Below are positions 1-9,115 of a DNA stretch of 64,000 nucleotides, piece after piece. A model generated the notes under the pieces. The model did not search any database. It was not told where the DNA came from and was given only the letters and a program-made list of their open reading frames with translations. Position 1 is the first letter of the stretch. Each line of letters starts with the position of its first letter. Source of the stretch: an uncultured Amylibacter sp. (GTDB lineage: Bacteria; Pseudomonadota; Alphaproteobacteria; Rhodobacterales; Rhodobacteraceae); NCBI GenBank assembly GCA_943846615.1, contig OX044354.1:2497001-2561000 (forward strand), read 5' to 3'. A program made the translations under genes and the position numbers.

Positions 1-87
1 AGTCGCACACGTCAGATGATTATCGCGCTGGGCGGAGAATTGCCCAGCGATGCACGATTGCTTTCGCCTGCAACATCTGCACAATAG
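1..87 (+). CDS. C-terminal end of a gene upstream of bamB (possibly TPR / YfgM-like), partial
   Basis: An open frame enters from the left edge and stops at TAG 85-87, giving 28 residues that end in LLSPATSAQ. It has the same strand as bamB and ends 40 bases before it. In many proteobacteria a YfgM-like tetratricopeptide protein precedes bamB and der, and the IALGGEL segment would fit its C-terminus. The fragment is too short to show a domain, so the family name is inferred from gene order only. Confidence 0.55.
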   Translation, partial: SRTRQMIIALGGELPSDARLLSPATSAQ

Positions 88-127
88 GATATAGGCCAAT
101 ATAGGGTCGATTGAGGGACGTTTGCAT

Positions 128-1420
128 ATGTTTTTGAAAACTGGAATTACTGCATTGGCAGGTCTGTTGGTTTTGACCGCTTGCGCTAAAAAAGAAGAGA
201 TATTGCAAGGCGAGCGCATTGGTTTACGCGCTGTTGCTGAGGCCGAAGAGCAGGCCGTGCCTACGTTGAATTTACCTAAGGCCGCAGTGAATGCGGCGTG
301 GACGCATCGCAATGGCAATGCGGCGCATTATGTTTCGCACCCCGCATTGTCGGCCAGCCCGAAACGCATTTGGTCAACGGATATTGGTGTTGGTAATAAA
401 AAACGTCAGCGCCTGTCCAGCGATCCAATTGTTGCGGGGGGACGGATTTTTGCGATGGATGCGGATGGCACTGTTGTGGCATTTGGATTGAATGGTGCAA
501 AGCAATGGTCTGTGCCGTTGAAATTGCCAAATAGCCCGAAATCAGATGGCTCTGGTGGTGGTTTGGCATATGCAGATGGACAGATTGCCGTGACCACGGG
601 TGTTGGCGAAGTTGCGTTATTGAACGCAAGCACGGGCGCGATTGCGTGGCGTCATCGCGTATCATCGGGTATTTCCGCAGCGCCTGCGTTTGATGGCAAT
701 ACAATTGTGGTTGTTACTGGTGAAAATCGCGCGATTGGTTTGGATGCCAAGAATGGCCGTGAAAAATGGGCGCAGAAATCGAGCACGGTTGGGGCGACAA
801 TTTTGGGCACGGGTACGCCCGCGATTGCCAGTGGCGTTGCAATTGTACCGTTTGGATCGGGCGAAGTTCTGGGTGTTGTTTTGAACAACGGTTTGCAAGC
901 ATGGAACCAAGTGATTAACGGGCACCGTATTGGATCCGCGCGTGGTTTGTTAAAGGCCGTTTCGGGTGGCCCCGTTGTTGTGGGTGATACGATTTATGCG
1001 GGTACGAATTCGGGCCGTTTGACGGCGATGGATCGCAGATCAGGTCAACGTATTTGGACCGCAGCCGAGGGTGCGATTGGCCCTGTTTGGCCTGCGGGGA
1101 ATTCATTGTTTGTTTTGACGGATCAACAAAAGTTGAAACGTTTAGATCGTGATAGTGGCGCCGAAGTTTGGTCCACGGATTTACCGCTGTATCGCAAAGT
1201 GAAGAAGCAAAAAGGTAATTTTGGTCACTTTGGCCCTGTTTTGGCGGGTGGTCGTTTGTATGTTGCCGGCAGTGATGGTGAAATTCGTGCCTTTGATCCT
1301 GCATCTGGCGAATTAGTGAATACGATCGCGATTTCGGGTGGTGCGGCATCACAAGTGGTTGTTGCGGGTGGTCGAATGTATGTTCTGTCAAATTCTGGGC
1401 AACTCATCGCTTTCCAATAG
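128..1420 (+). CDS. bamB: Outer membrane assembly lipoprotein BamB (beta-propeller, PQQ-type repeats)
   Basis: A 430-residue lipoprotein of the BAM complex, which inserts beta-barrel proteins into the outer membrane. The N-terminus is a hydrophobic signal ending in the lipobox LTAC, with Cys19 as the predicted lipidated residue. The rest consists of repeated blades carrying motifs such as ALNASTGAIAW, GLDAKNGREKW, AMDRRSGQRIW and AFDPASGEL, the PQQ-like pattern of BamB propellers. I prefer ATG 128 over a TTG two codons earlier because GAGGGA at 113-118 is well spaced. It precedes der on the same strand, the usual alphaproteobacterial arrangement. Length is somewhat above the roughly 390 residues of E. 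coli BamB. Confidence 0.9.
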   Translation: MFLKTGITALAGLLVLTACAKKEEILQGERIGLRAVAEAEEQAVPTLNLPKAAVNAAWTHRNGNAAHYVSHPALSASPKRIWSTDIGVGNKKRQRLSSDPIVAGGRIFAMDADGTVVAFGLNGAKQWSVPLKLPNSPKSDGSGGGLAYADGQIAVTTGVGEVALLNASTGAIAWRHRVSSGISAAPAFDGNTIVVVTGENRAIGLDAKNGREKWAQKSSTVGATILGTGTPAIASGVAIVPFGSGEVLGVVLNNGLQAWNQVINGHRIGSARGLLKAVSGGPVVVGDTIYAGTNSGRLTAMDRRSGQRIWTAAEGAIGPVWPAGNSLFVLTDQQKLKRLDRDSGAEVWSTDLPLYRKVKKQKGNFGHFGPVLAGGRLYVAGSDGEIRAFDPASGELVNTIAISGGAASQVVVAGGRMYVLSNSGQLIAFQ

Positions 1421-1500
1421 GGATTTAATTCGCTAAAGGAGCCATCTGTATGACGTGCGTCTGGAATCTGTCCGATGCATTTATTGATAGGCCCTGAGAA

Positions 1501-2994
1501 ATGACATTTACTGTAGCACTGGTTGGACGTCCAAATGTTGGCAAATCCACGCTGTTTAACCGTCTTGTTGGGCGGCGCTTGGCATTGGTTGATGACACGC
1601 CTGGCGTAACGCGTGATTTGCGCGAAGGTGATGCGAAACTGGGCCCCGTAAAATTTACCGTGATTGATACAGCTGGTCTGGAAGAGGCCACGGATGAGAG
1701 CCTACAAGGGCGCATGCGGATGTTGACCGAACGTGCCGTCGATATGGCAGATGTTTGTGTATTTATGATGGATGCCCGTGCGGGCGTATTGCCAGCGGAT
1801 CGTGTGTTTGCGGAAATCCTGCGCAAAAAATCAGCGCGTGTGATTTTGGTGGCGAACAAGGCCGAGGGTAATGCCGGCGAAGTTGGCTTTTTCGACGCGT
1901 TTAGTTTGGGGTTGGGCGAGCCTGTGCGCCTGTCGGGTGAACACGGCGAAGGCATGGTTGATTTGCAACATGTGTTGATGCCATTTGCCGAAGAATTCAA
2001 AAGCGAAGATGATGATATCGCACCGTTGACGGATGTTGATATCGACGAAGACGATGAAGATGAAGCGGGTAAGGAAATTACCTATTCCGCCGAGCGTCCG
2101 TTGCAATTGTCCATTATTGGACGCCCAAATGCGGGTAAATCCACGTTGGTGAACCAGATTTTGGGCCATGATCGAATGTTGACTGGCCCAGAGGCGGGGA
2201 TCACGCGTGATAGTATTTCGATCAATCATATCTGGGACGATGTTCCGATGCGGATTTGGGATACGGCGGGTATTCGCAAGAAAGCCAAGGTACAAGAGAA
2301 GCTGGAAAAGCTGTCTGTGTCCGATGGTTTGCGTGCGGTGAAGTTTTCGGAAGTTATTGTAGTTTTGTTGGACGCGGAAATTCCGTTTGAACAACAAGAT
2401 TTGCGGATTGCCGATTTAGCCGAACGCGAGGGGCGCGCGGTTGTTGTCGCGGTGAATAAATGGGACATCGAGAATAACAAGCAAGAAAAGCTGAAAGATA
2501 TCCGCGAGAAGTTTACGCGATTATTGCCACAGTTGCGTGGTGCGCCATTGGTGACGATTTCCGCGAAAACGGGCCGTGGTATGGATCGTTTACATCAGGC
2601 AATTTTGACGGCGCACAAGATTTGGAACAAACGTCTGTCTACATCACAGTGTAACCGTTGGTTGATGGATGCCACAGATGCGCATCCACCGCCCGCACCG
2701 GGTGGCCGTCGTATTCGTTTGCGTTATATGACGCAGGTTAAGGCTCGTCCGCCGAGTTTCGTTGTGATGTGTAGCCATCCTGATTTGTTGCCAACAAGTT
2801 ATAGCCGGTATTTGATCAATGGTTTGCGCGATGATTTTGGGTTGCAGGGCACACCTATTCGTATCTTTATGCGTTCGCAGGCGGATAAAAATCCGTATGC
2901 GGATAAGAAAGAGAAGAAGGTTACTAAGCTGAACAAGCACCAAGAGGGGCGCTATGTAAAAGCTTTGGGCCGTGGGGCGAAGAAGAAGCGTTAA
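1501..2994 (+). CDS. der: Ribosome-assembly GTPase Der (EngA)
   Basis: An essential GTPase for 50S subunit maturation with two tandem G domains. The first P-loop is GRPNVGKST near residues 9-17, with DTPGVTRD and DTAG. The second is GRPNAGKST near residue 205, with [12 protein letters not shown] and NKWD. A C-terminal KH-like domain follows ([18 protein letters not shown]) and the tail is basic, ending in GRGAKKKR. An acidic linker (DIDEDDEDE) joins the two G domains. The length of 497 residues is normal. It lies 80 bases after bamB and is probably co-transcribed. All G motifs are intact. Confidence 0.97.
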   Translation: MTFTVALVGRPNVGKSTLFNRLVGRRLALVDDTPGVTRDLREGDAKLGPVKFTVIDTAGLEEATDESLQGRMRMLTERAVDMADVCVFMMDARAGVLPADRVFAEILRKKSARVILVANKAEGNAGEVGFFDAFSLGLGEPVRLSGEHGEGMVDLQHVLMPFAEEFKSEDDDIAPLTDVDIDEDDEDEAGKEITYSAERPLQLSIIGRPNAGKSTLVNQILGHDRMLTGPEAGITRDSISINHIWDDVPMRIWDTAGIRKKAKVQEKLEKLSVSDGLRAVKFSEVIVVLLDAEIPFEQQDLRIADLAEREGRAVVVAVNKWDIENNKQEKLKDIREKFTRLLPQLRGAPLVTISAKTGRGMDRLHQAILTAHKIWNKRLSTSQCNRWLMDATDAHPPPAPGGRRIRLRYMTQVKARPPSFVVMCSHPDLLPTSYSRYLINGLRDDFGLQGTPIRIFMRSQADKNPYADKKEKKVTKLNKHQEGRYVKALGRGAKKKR

Positions 2995-3149
2995 CTGTTT
3001 TGTTGTGCCGTGTTGATGGGCCTACGGCTTGGGCGGTATGCGGAGACGTTGCGGCTCCGCCGCTGGTTATGACCAATGGTTGTGTGATGCGGGCGCGTTA
3101 TCCTGTTTGAATTGCTGAGATGACGATGGAGGTTAATGAGAGGTTAATC

Positions 3150-4532
3150 TCAAACAGTCCCGTTTTGTGGTGACGATTGCTTGATTTTCGCGGGTTCGGC
3201 AAAGGATTGCGGCATTTGATCAAGTAGCTCTGTCAGGATTGGTTCATAGGTTTCGAGATCTTGCGCCGTTGGTTCGAACAGAAGGTTCGTATGCTCGAAT
3301 GGATCGGTGCGATGATCGTAGAGTTCCATTTCGTTGTTCCAATACATGATCAGGCGGTGTGTTTTAGAGCGCACGGTAATGGCCGTTTTGATGTCGTTGC
3401 TGTCTTGGTTGATGCCCCATGTTGCGCAGGCGTAATTTGATATTTTGGATGACAACATATCGTTGCCAGAATGGTTCGGATCGCTGTTTAAGCCCGCCAG
3501 ATTTAGCATTGTTGGAGCCAAGTCGACGAGGCTGGTGGGGGTGTCTATTTTTGCGGGCGTTATTGTTGGGCCTGCGATCATCAATGGCACACGTAGTGCG
3601 CGTTCCCAGAGGGAAAATTTGCGAAACATCAGTTTTTCACCCAACTGCCAGCCGTGATCCGACCATAAAACGACGTGGGTGTTATCCCAAAGTTTTGTTT
3701 TATCCATGTGATCGAGGACTTGGCCGAGTAAGAAATCGGCATAGTGGATCGAGGCCAGATAAGCGCGAACGAAATCGTGGTATTCGTTTGTTTCCTGTAG
3801 AACGACACCTGTTTTAAGCCATGTTTTCACCATGCGTTTTGCAGCGCTTGGCAGGCGAGCCCAGAGGGTTTTGTTTTCAGGATCGAATTCATTTAGACCC
3901 ATGCCCGGTGGGTTCGCTACCTGTTTTGGAATAGCATCAAAGAAGCGTTGTGGAACGATGAAGGGGAGGTGAGGGCGATATAGGCCCAAGGCCCAGAATT
4001 GGCCTGTGGAACCCGCACTCATGCGATTAAGGATGAAATTGGTTGCCGTTTGATCGAAGGGTTCCGCGTTTTCGGGGGATGGGCCGAAATCGTTGTTGGG
4101 TTGCATGCGCCCGTTTTGGATGGCTTTAGACACAAAGGTTGGTGGGCCTTGGTCGAGGGGGAGGAATTCATCCCAACAGGATGTGGTATTCGTGTGTTGT
4201 TTGCCGTGAAAAACCTTGCCTGCGCCGATGGTTTTATAGCCTGCAGATTTGAAGTGTCCGATGATCGAGTGGTTTTGATCCGAGAAGTGGTGGTGCCAGT
4301 GTTGTTGATTGGCGTAGACGCCGGTTTCCCATGGGTTGCGCCCGAAGAGCGTAGCGGTGCGCGAAGGTGAGCAGGCGGGAGCGGCGGCATAGGCGTTGGT
4401 GAACAGCGCGGCGCGATCCGCCAAACGCTGCATGTTTGGGGTGATCGTATCGGGATGCCCGCCCAAGGGTTCGATCCAATCGTTTAAATCCTCGATAGAG
4501 ATAAACAGGATGTTTTGGGTTGGCGGTGTCAT
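3150..4532 (-). CDS. Type I sulfatase (iduronate-2-sulfatase / choline-sulfatase-like)
   Basis: A predicted arylsulfatase-fold hydrolase that removes sulfate from an organic ester. Metal-site residues are in ISIEDLNDW at the N-terminus, CSPSR at about residues 54-58 supplies the Cys normally converted to formylglycine, and SDHGWQLGEKLMFRKFSLWERALRVPL is the C-terminal signature of iduronate-2-sulfatase-like members (quoted in parts: SDHGWQLGE and LWERALRVP). No signal peptide is evident, so it is probably cytoplasmic. The start at 4532 is two bases past the dnaB stop; an upstream in-frame ATG lies inside dnaB and is rejected. The substrate cannot be read from sequence, and no maturation enzyme gene is in the window. 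Confidence 0.85.
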   Translation of the reverse strand: MTPPTQNILFISIEDLNDWIEPLGGHPDTITPNMQRLADRAALFTNAYAAAPACSPSRTATLFGRNPWETGVYANQQHWHHHFSDQNHSIIGHFKSAGYKTIGAGKVFHGKQHTNTTSCWDEFLPLDQGPPTFVSKAIQNGRMQPNNDFGPSPENAEPFDQTATNFILNRMSAGSTGQFWALGLYRPHLPFIVPQRFFDAIPKQVANPPGMGLNEFDPENKTLWARLPSAAKRMVKTWLKTGVVLQETNEYHDFVRAYLASIHYADFLLGQVLDHMDKTKLWDNTHVVLWSDHGWQLGEKLMFRKFSLWERALRVPLMIAGPTITPAKIDTPTSLVDLAPTMLNLAGLNSDPNHSGNDMLSSKISNYACATWGINQDSNDIKTAITVRSKTHRLIMYWNNEMELYDHRTDPFEHTNLLFEPTAQDLETYEPILTELLDQMPQSFAEPAKIKQSSPQNGTV

Positions 4533-4534
4533 GT

Positions 4535-6031
4535 TTAGAAGTCGCGATCGCCTGCGTTGGCTTGCCAATCTTTGACGAGGTTACCAAAGCGGGTGAATTG
4601 GCCCTCGAATGAGAGTTCGACCGTGCCGATGGGGCCGTGGCGTTGTTTGCCAATAACCACCTCGGCCTTGCCATGTAGGCGGCCCATTTTTTCCTGCCAT
4701 TCCATGAAGTCAGGGGAATCTTCGCCGGGTTTTAGGCGTTCGTGATAGTATTCTTCGCGGTATACGAACATCACAACATCGGCGTCTTGCTCGATTGAGC
4801 CTGATTCACGTAGGTCGGAGAGTTGTGGGCGTTTGTCGTCGCGACTTTCGACTGCACGCGAGAGCTGAGACAGGGCGATGACAGGGATTTCGAGTTCCTT
4901 GGCAATCGCTTTCATGCCTTGGGTGATTTCGGACACTTCGTTGACGCGGCTGTCCTTGGCCGTGGCAGGGCGTACCAGTTGTAGGTAGTCGATAATCAGA
5001 ACGTCCAAGCCGTGGGTGCGTTTTAGTCGGCGTGCGCGGGCGGCCAATTGGGAAATTGGCAGGGCTGGAGTATCGTCGATGAACAATGGGCAGGTTTCGA
5101 GTTGTTTGGCGGCTTCGACAAAACGACGGAACTCTTCCTCGGTCATGTCGCCAGAGCGAATGGCGTGCGAGTTGATTTCGGCGGCCTCGGACAAAATGCG
5201 CGAGGCCAGCTGTTCGGCGGACATTTCGAGTGAGTAGAAGCCGACGACGCCGCCCTCTACTGCGCCTTCTGTTCCATCGGCTTTGAGGCCTTTTTTATAT
5301 GCTTTGGCGATGTTAAAGGCGATGTTGGTGGCGAGGGATGTTTTCCCCATTGAGGGGCGACCCGCTAAGATCAGTAAATCGGAGGGGTGTAAGCCGCCAA
5401 GCGTACCGTCCATGTCGGTGAGGCCGGTGGAGACGCCCGCGAGGCCGCCGTCGCGTTGATACGCTTGGTTGGTGATGTTAACCGCGCCTGTGACCGCCTT
5501 CAGAAAAGATTGAAATCCGCTGTCGACTTGGCCTTGTTCGGATAGGGCGTAGAGGCGTTGTTCCGCTTCGACGATTTGTTCGGCTGGGTCGGATGAAACC
5601 TCGACCAAGCTGGCCTTGTCGGAGATTTCGTCGCCTATCGCCATCAGATCACGGCGAATTGCCATATCGTAGATCATTTGTGCGTAATCTCGCGCCGCGA
5701 AAACCGATACGGATGCGCCAGCCAAGCGTGCAAGATAAGATGGGCCGCCAAGTTCGGCCAAGCCTTCGTCGTCTTCAAAGAAGGCCTTGATTGTAACGGG
5801 GGATGCGAGGGCGTTTTTTTGGATGCGGGTCGAAATTGTTTCGAAAATGCGCGCGTGAACAGGGTCAAAGAAATGAATGTCTTTGACGATGGAGGTGATT
5901 TTATCGAAGACGTCGTTGTTGACCAGTAGGGCACCCAAGAGAGCCTGTTCAGCCTCGATATTATGAGGTTGTTGGTTCACCTCTGCCGCTTCGGCAGGTT
6001 GAGAATCGCCTAAGGGTCTAATCTCGTTCAT
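4535..6031 (-). CDS. dnaB: Replicative DNA helicase DnaB
   Basis: The hexameric 5'-3' helicase of the replication fork. The N-terminal DnaB domain (NIEAEQALLGALL) that binds primase is followed by the RecA-like domain with Walker A AGRPSMGKTS, Walker B LDVLIIDYLQL, and the motifs LSQLSRAVE and DLRESGSIEQDADV. ATG 6031 is chosen over a GTG three codons upstream because GGTGA sits six bases before it. The length of 498 residues is typical. No intein is visible. The sulfatase gene begins two bases after its stop and is likely translationally coupled. Confidence 0.97.
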   Translation of the reverse strand: MNEIRPLGDSQPAEAAEVNQQPHNIEAEQALLGALLVNNDVFDKITSIVKDIHFFDPVHARIFETISTRIQKNALASPVTIKAFFEDDEGLAELGGPSYLARLAGASVSVFAARDYAQMIYDMAIRRDLMAIGDEISDKASLVEVSSDPAEQIVEAEQRLYALSEQGQVDSGFQSFLKAVTGAVNITNQAYQRDGGLAGVSTGLTDMDGTLGGLHPSDLLILAGRPSMGKTSLATNIAFNIAKAYKKGLKADGTEGAVEGGVVGFYSLEMSAEQLASRILSEAAEINSHAIRSGDMTEEEFRRFVEAAKQLETCPLFIDDTPALPISQLAARARRLKRTHGLDVLIIDYLQLVRPATAKDSRVNEVSEITQGMKAIAKELEIPVIALSQLSRAVESRDDKRPQLSDLRESGSIEQDADVVMFVYREEYYHERLKPGEDSPDFMEWQEKMGRLHGKAEVVIGKQRHGPIGTVELSFEGQFTRFGNLVKDWQANAGDRDF

Positions 6032-6177
6032 GAATTTCACCGCTCGTTAAAATGTTGTTACCCGTTGGGGGGAGTATGGCATGAAATGGGGGCGTTTTCT
6101 ATCTTGATAACCTGTGGATAAGTACTTTTTGCGCTTCGCGCGGAGGATATTTTAGCAAGAAAAAGAGGCAGGCGGGG

Positions 6178-7221
6178 TTAATCCGCCACGCGCCAATGGA
6201 TTTCGTGCCCTGGATTAAAGACCGTTACCGGGCCTGCACCTGTTTCGATTTTGGCGGGGTAGGTAACAGAGTGATCGGATTTTTCGATGATGATTTTATC
6301 CGCGTTTGGTGCAAGCCCGTAATGGGCGGGGCCGTTGAGTGAGGCGAATTTTTCGAGGTTTGGCAATGCGCCTTCTTCTTCAAACACATGTGCCAGTAGG
6401 GCCATTGTGTTTGTGGCGGTAAAGCAACCCGCACAGCCGCAACCTGATTCCTTGGCCGGATCAATGTGTGGTGCGCTGTCTGTGCCCAAGAAGAAGCGTT
6501 TATCGCCTGAGGTGGCGGCGACGCGCAGGGCGAGGCGGTGTTCTTCGCGTTTGGCGACGGGTAGGCAGTAGTAATGCGGTTTGATACCGCCAACAAGTAT
6601 GTGGTTGCGGTTGATCATCAAGTGGTGCGTGGTGATTGTTGCGCCGTGATTTTTTGGTTGGGATTTCACATAGTCCACGCCGTCTTTGGTGGTGATGTGT
6701 TCTGACGTGATGTTGAGTTCCGGTAGGTTGCGGCGCAGGGGATCGAGGGTGGTGTCGATGAACACGGCTTCGCGATCGAAGATGTCGATTTCTGGATCGG
6801 TTGCTTCGCCGTGGATGCAGAGTGTCAGGCCGATTTCGGCCATTTTTTCCAGCACGGGCATGACATTTTTGATGTCGGTGACACCGCTGTCTGAATTTGT
6901 GGTGGCGCCTGCGGGGTAGTATTTAACGGCGCGGATAAGGCCATCGCCGAAGGCGGCGGCGACGTCGTTTGGATCGGTTTTATCTGTAAGGTAGAGCGTC
7001 ATCAACGGTTCGAAGTTTGAGCCCACTGGTCGTGCCGCCAGAATGCGATCGCGATATGCGCGCGCGTCTGTCGCGGTAACCACGGGTGGTACCAAGTTTG
7101 GCATGATGATCGCGCGACCGAAGTGGCGTGTCGTTTCGGGGGCGATACCAGCCAACATTGCGCCGTCGCGCAGGTGCAGGTGCCAATCGTCGGGGCGGGT
7201 GATTGTGATGGATTTGCTCAT
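6178..7221 (-). CDS. pyrC: Dihydroorotase, PyrC type (class II)
   Basis: Zinc enzyme of pyrimidine biosynthesis that interconverts carbamoyl aspartate and dihydroorotate. The metal site [10 protein letters not shown] lies near the N-terminus, followed by the segments [16 protein letters not shown] and FLGTDSAPH. These are the hallmarks of the short E. coli PyrC-like class. I place the start at ATG 7221 (MSKSITI) because the ten residues of the longer frame have no counterpart in the family; the resulting 347 residues match E. coli PyrC. It stands alone, divergent from the riboswitch-ribH2 unit. Confidence 0.95.
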   Translation of the reverse strand: MSKSITITRPDDWHLHLRDGAMLAGIAPETTRHFGRAIIMPNLVPPVVTATDARAYRDRILAARPVGSNFEPLMTLYLTDKTDPNDVAAAFGDGLIRAVKYYPAGATTNSDSGVTDIKNVMPVLEKMAEIGLTLCIHGEATDPEIDIFDREAVFIDTTLDPLRRNLPELNITSEHITTKDGVDYVKSQPKNHGATITTHHLMINRNHILVGGIKPHYYCLPVAKREEHRLALRVAATSGDKRFFLGTDSAPHIDPAKESGCGCAGCFTATNTMALLAHVFEEEGALPNLEKFASLNGPAHYGLAPNADKIIIEKSDHSVTYPAKIETGAGPVTVFNPGHEIHWRVAD

Positions 7222-7305
7222 GACGTTGGGATACCGCCTTTTTTGTCGCATTTCTAGTCGCGATTCATGCTGGACGGCAGGAAAATTCGCGATATATTTA
7301 AATCA

Positions 7306-7427
7306 TTCTCAGGGCGGGGTGTAATTCCCCACCGGCGGTGATAGCCCGCGAGCGCCCTCATGGTGAGGGGTCAGCAGAGTTAGGTGAAATTCCTGCGCCG
7401 ACAGTTATAGTCTGGATGGTAGAGAAC
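7306..7427 (+). ncRNA. FMN riboswitch (RFN element)
   Basis: The stretch has the conserved RFN blocks in order: TTCTCAGGGCGGGGTG, AATTCCCCACCGGCGGTGAT, AGCCCGCGAGC, GGTCAGCAGA, GGTGAAATTCC, GCCGACAGTTATAGTC and GGATGGTAGAGAAC. RFN elements bind FMN and switch off riboflavin genes. It ends 64 bases before the ribH2 start, and GGAG at 7481-7484 lies between them, so control of RibH2 translation or transcription is expected. No second RFN was seen by the other rib genes of the window. Confidence 0.96.
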
Positions 7428-7491
7428 GGGTGTGCGGTTAATATACGTGCGCCTTACGCCTTGGGTTTTGTCCATTGATAGGAGACCCAAA

Positions 7492-7929
7492 ATGACAAGA
7501 CCCCTTAAAATTGCATTCGTAAAAGCACGTTGGCACAAGGATATTGTGGATCAGACCCAAATCGGATTTGAAGCCGCGATGAAAGATGCAGGACGCGAGT
7601 GTCACTTAGCGGAATTTCATGTGCCAGGTGCATTGGAAATGCCCTTAGTTGCCAAGAAATTGGCAGAGACAGGCAAATATGACGGTGTGGTGTGCGCCGC
7701 ATTGGTTGTGAATGGCGGGATTTATCGCCACGAGTTTGTGGCCCAAGCCGTTGTAGATGGTTTGGTACGAGCGGGAATGGATACAGGCGTGCCGGTCTAT
7801 TCCGTTTCATTGACGCCGCATGAGTTCCAAGAGAGCGCGGATCATATTGAATTTTACACCAAGCATTTCGTCAAGAAAGGCGCAGAAGCCGCCAATGCCG
7901 TTTTGACGATGGATGCGTTGGATATATAA
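7492..7929 (+). CDS. ribH2: 6,7-dimethyl-8-ribityllumazine synthase, type II (RibH2)
   Basis: Penultimate enzyme of riboflavin synthesis, condensing the pyrimidinedione with dihydroxybutanone phosphate. The 145 residues contain ARWHKDIVD (substrate Trp/aromatic position), HVPGALEMPL, and NGGIYRHEFVA with the catalytic His at about residue 80, followed by VSLTPHEFQES. The Trp in ARWH and the GGIYRH signature match the Brucella/Mesorhizobium type II enzymes rather than the classical RibH. ATG 7492 is preceded by GGAG at 7481; the longer frame would run into the riboswitch. A hairpin terminator follows directly. Compare the degenerate ribH1 at 37321-37869. Confidence 0.93.
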   Translation: MTRPLKIAFVKARWHKDIVDQTQIGFEAAMKDAGRECHLAEFHVPGALEMPLVAKKLAETGKYDGVVCAALVVNGGIYRHEFVAQAVVDGLVRAGMDTGVPVYSVSLTPHEFQESADHIEFYTKHFVKKGAEAANAVLTMDALDI

Positions 7930-7935
7930 CCCATC

Positions 7936-7960
7936 GGGGTGGGTGAAAGCCCACCCTTTA
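7936..7960 (+). terminator. Rho-independent terminator of ribH2
   Basis: GGGTGGG, loop TGAAAG, CCCACCC and then a short TTTA run, seven bases past the ribH2 stop. The stem is strong and the T-run short. Confidence 0.7.
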
Positions 7961-8067
7961 TACGTGTATGTTGCCTGAAAACCCCGATTTGCTGGCGAAT
8001 TGTTAAGCATTCTTTGAAAGAAGAGGCTTGCAATATATATGTTGGGCATACCGTAATGGGGGAAATT

Positions 8068-8433
8068 ATGAAGAAGTTTGTTTTTGCGCTGGGCGTGACC
8101 GCCGTGTTGGGCGGTTGTGCGACTGTTTCTAAGTCCAAAGATCATCATGTAATGTTTACGTCGACACCGACGAATACATTGGCCGTTTTTTCAGATGGGG
8201 TGAGTTGTTACACACCGTGTTCACGCAGATTGAAGCGCACGCAAGACGTCTATGTGACCTTTGCGTATAAGAAAGAAATCCGCGAGGTTTCGTTGAAATC
8301 TGGTTTGCAGAAAGATACGGCGCGCAATCTGGCCGGGAATGCGTTGTTCTTTGGTTGGGTTGGGCTGTTTTTTGATGTGATGTCAGGGAAAAATCTGGGC
8401 CAAGATACTAATCACGTCCACGTGGAATTTTAA
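8068..8433 (+). CDS. Small lipoprotein with PEGA-like domain
   Basis: A 121-residue predicted lipoprotein: signal KKFVFALGVTAVLGG followed by the lipobox Cys in LGGCATVS. The mature part has the pattern SDGVSCYTPCSRRLKRT, with two nearby Cys, resembling PEGA-type surface domains (short beta-rich repeats with a TPC motif) seen in many lipoproteins. A hydrophobic segment NALFFGWVGLFFDVMSG lies near the C-terminus. ATG 8068 is chosen over an ATG four codons upstream because of GGGGA spacing and the lipobox distance. It converges with ccmG 17 bases away. Function unknown. Confidence 0.75.
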   Translation: MKKFVFALGVTAVLGGCATVSKSKDHHVMFTSTPTNTLAVFSDGVSCYTPCSRRLKRTQDVYVTFAYKKEIREVSLKSGLQKDTARNLAGNALFFGWVGLFFDVMSGKNLGQDTNHVHVEF

Positions 8434-8450
8434 AATCTTCTGCCGCTTTG

Positions 8451-8975
8451 TTATTGTGACAACAGCGGCAGAATATCATTTGCCATGACGGCCTGTGTGA
8501 CGGGCCCCGCGTGGCGCAGCAATACCGTACCATTTCCGTCAATCACGAATGTTTCTGGAACGCCGTAAAGGCCCCAGTCCAATCCAGTGCGACCCTTATC
8601 AGCGCCGATTTTGGTGTAGGGGTTTTTAAGGCTGTCGAGAAATTGCATCGCCTGACCGGTTTTGTCTTTGTAATTTACGCCGTAAACGGGAATGCCGAGA
8701 TCCGCCAATTGCATGATGTTGGGGTGTTCGACACGACAAGGTGCGCACCAGCTGGCCCAGAAATTTACGATTTTGATGCCGTCTGATTTCAGATCTTCTG
8801 CCGTTAGTAGGGGCAAATCCGCCAATGGTTCCACGGTCAATTTAGGTGCATCACGCCCGATCATTTGGCTGGGCAAGGCGTCTGGGTTTTCGCGCTGCAG
8901 GCCGACAAACATCATCGCCGCTAATCCGACAAAAATTGCTGGTGGCAATAGGTAGAGGGGTTTAATTTTTGCCAT
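8451..8975 (-). CDS. ccmG: Thiol:disulfide oxidoreductase CcmG/DsbE (cytochrome c maturation)
   Basis: A membrane-anchored periplasmic thioredoxin-like protein that keeps apocytochrome c CXXCH cysteines reduced before heme attachment. One N-terminal transmembrane segment (LYLLPPAIFVGLAAMMFVG) precedes the fold, with active site WASWCAPCRVEHP and the CcmG/TlpA motif GVPETFVID. The start at ATG 8975 gives 174 residues. It overlaps the end of ccmD by 14 bases and is the last gene of the leftward ccmABCDG unit. The pathway is needed for the c-type cytochromes SoxX, SoxA and SoxD encoded at 50-58 kb. Confidence 0.93.
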   Translation of the reverse strand: MAKIKPLYLLPPAIFVGLAAMMFVGLQRENPDALPSQMIGRDAPKLTVEPLADLPLLTAEDLKSDGIKIVNFWASWCAPCRVEHPNIMQLADLGIPVYGVNYKDKTGQAMQFLDSLKNPYTKIGADKGRTGLDWGLYGVPETFVIDGNGTVLLRHAGPVTQAVMANDILPLLSQ

Positions 8976-9114
8976 TTTTAGCCTCTTGGGCATCAAGTTC
9001 GCGTTTGATGCGTTTTGATTTTATCAGCGATACCGCAACTAGGATTGCCAGCATGATGATGGACACGGCGTAGGCAGACAGGACTGTGTCGGTGTATTTA
9101 TCGAAACCTAACAT
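8962..9114 (-). CDS. ccmD: Heme exporter protein CcmD
   Basis: A 50-residue single-span membrane protein, beginning MLGFDKYTDTVLSAYAVS, with a hydrophobic helix SIIMLAILVAVSLI and a charged tail RIKRELDAQ. This is the CcmD pattern: short helix followed by a basic RRR-L-like stretch. CcmD helps release holo-CcmE from the CcmABC complex. It starts one base after the ccmC stop and overlaps the ccmG start. Position and topology make the call firm despite its size. Confidence 0.88.
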   Translation of the reverse strand: MLGFDKYTDTVLSAYAVSIIMLAILVAVSLIKSKRIKRELDAQEAKNGKN

Positions 9115-9115
9115 A

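Noticed and set aside
3037-3062. GCGGAG...CTCCGC hairpin after der as a terminator
   Set aside because: Short stem, nine-base loop and no T-run.
4019-4390. Open frames on both strands within the sulfatase gene
   Set aside because: Shadows of the sulfatase reading frame; Pro/Thr-rich and without family motifs.
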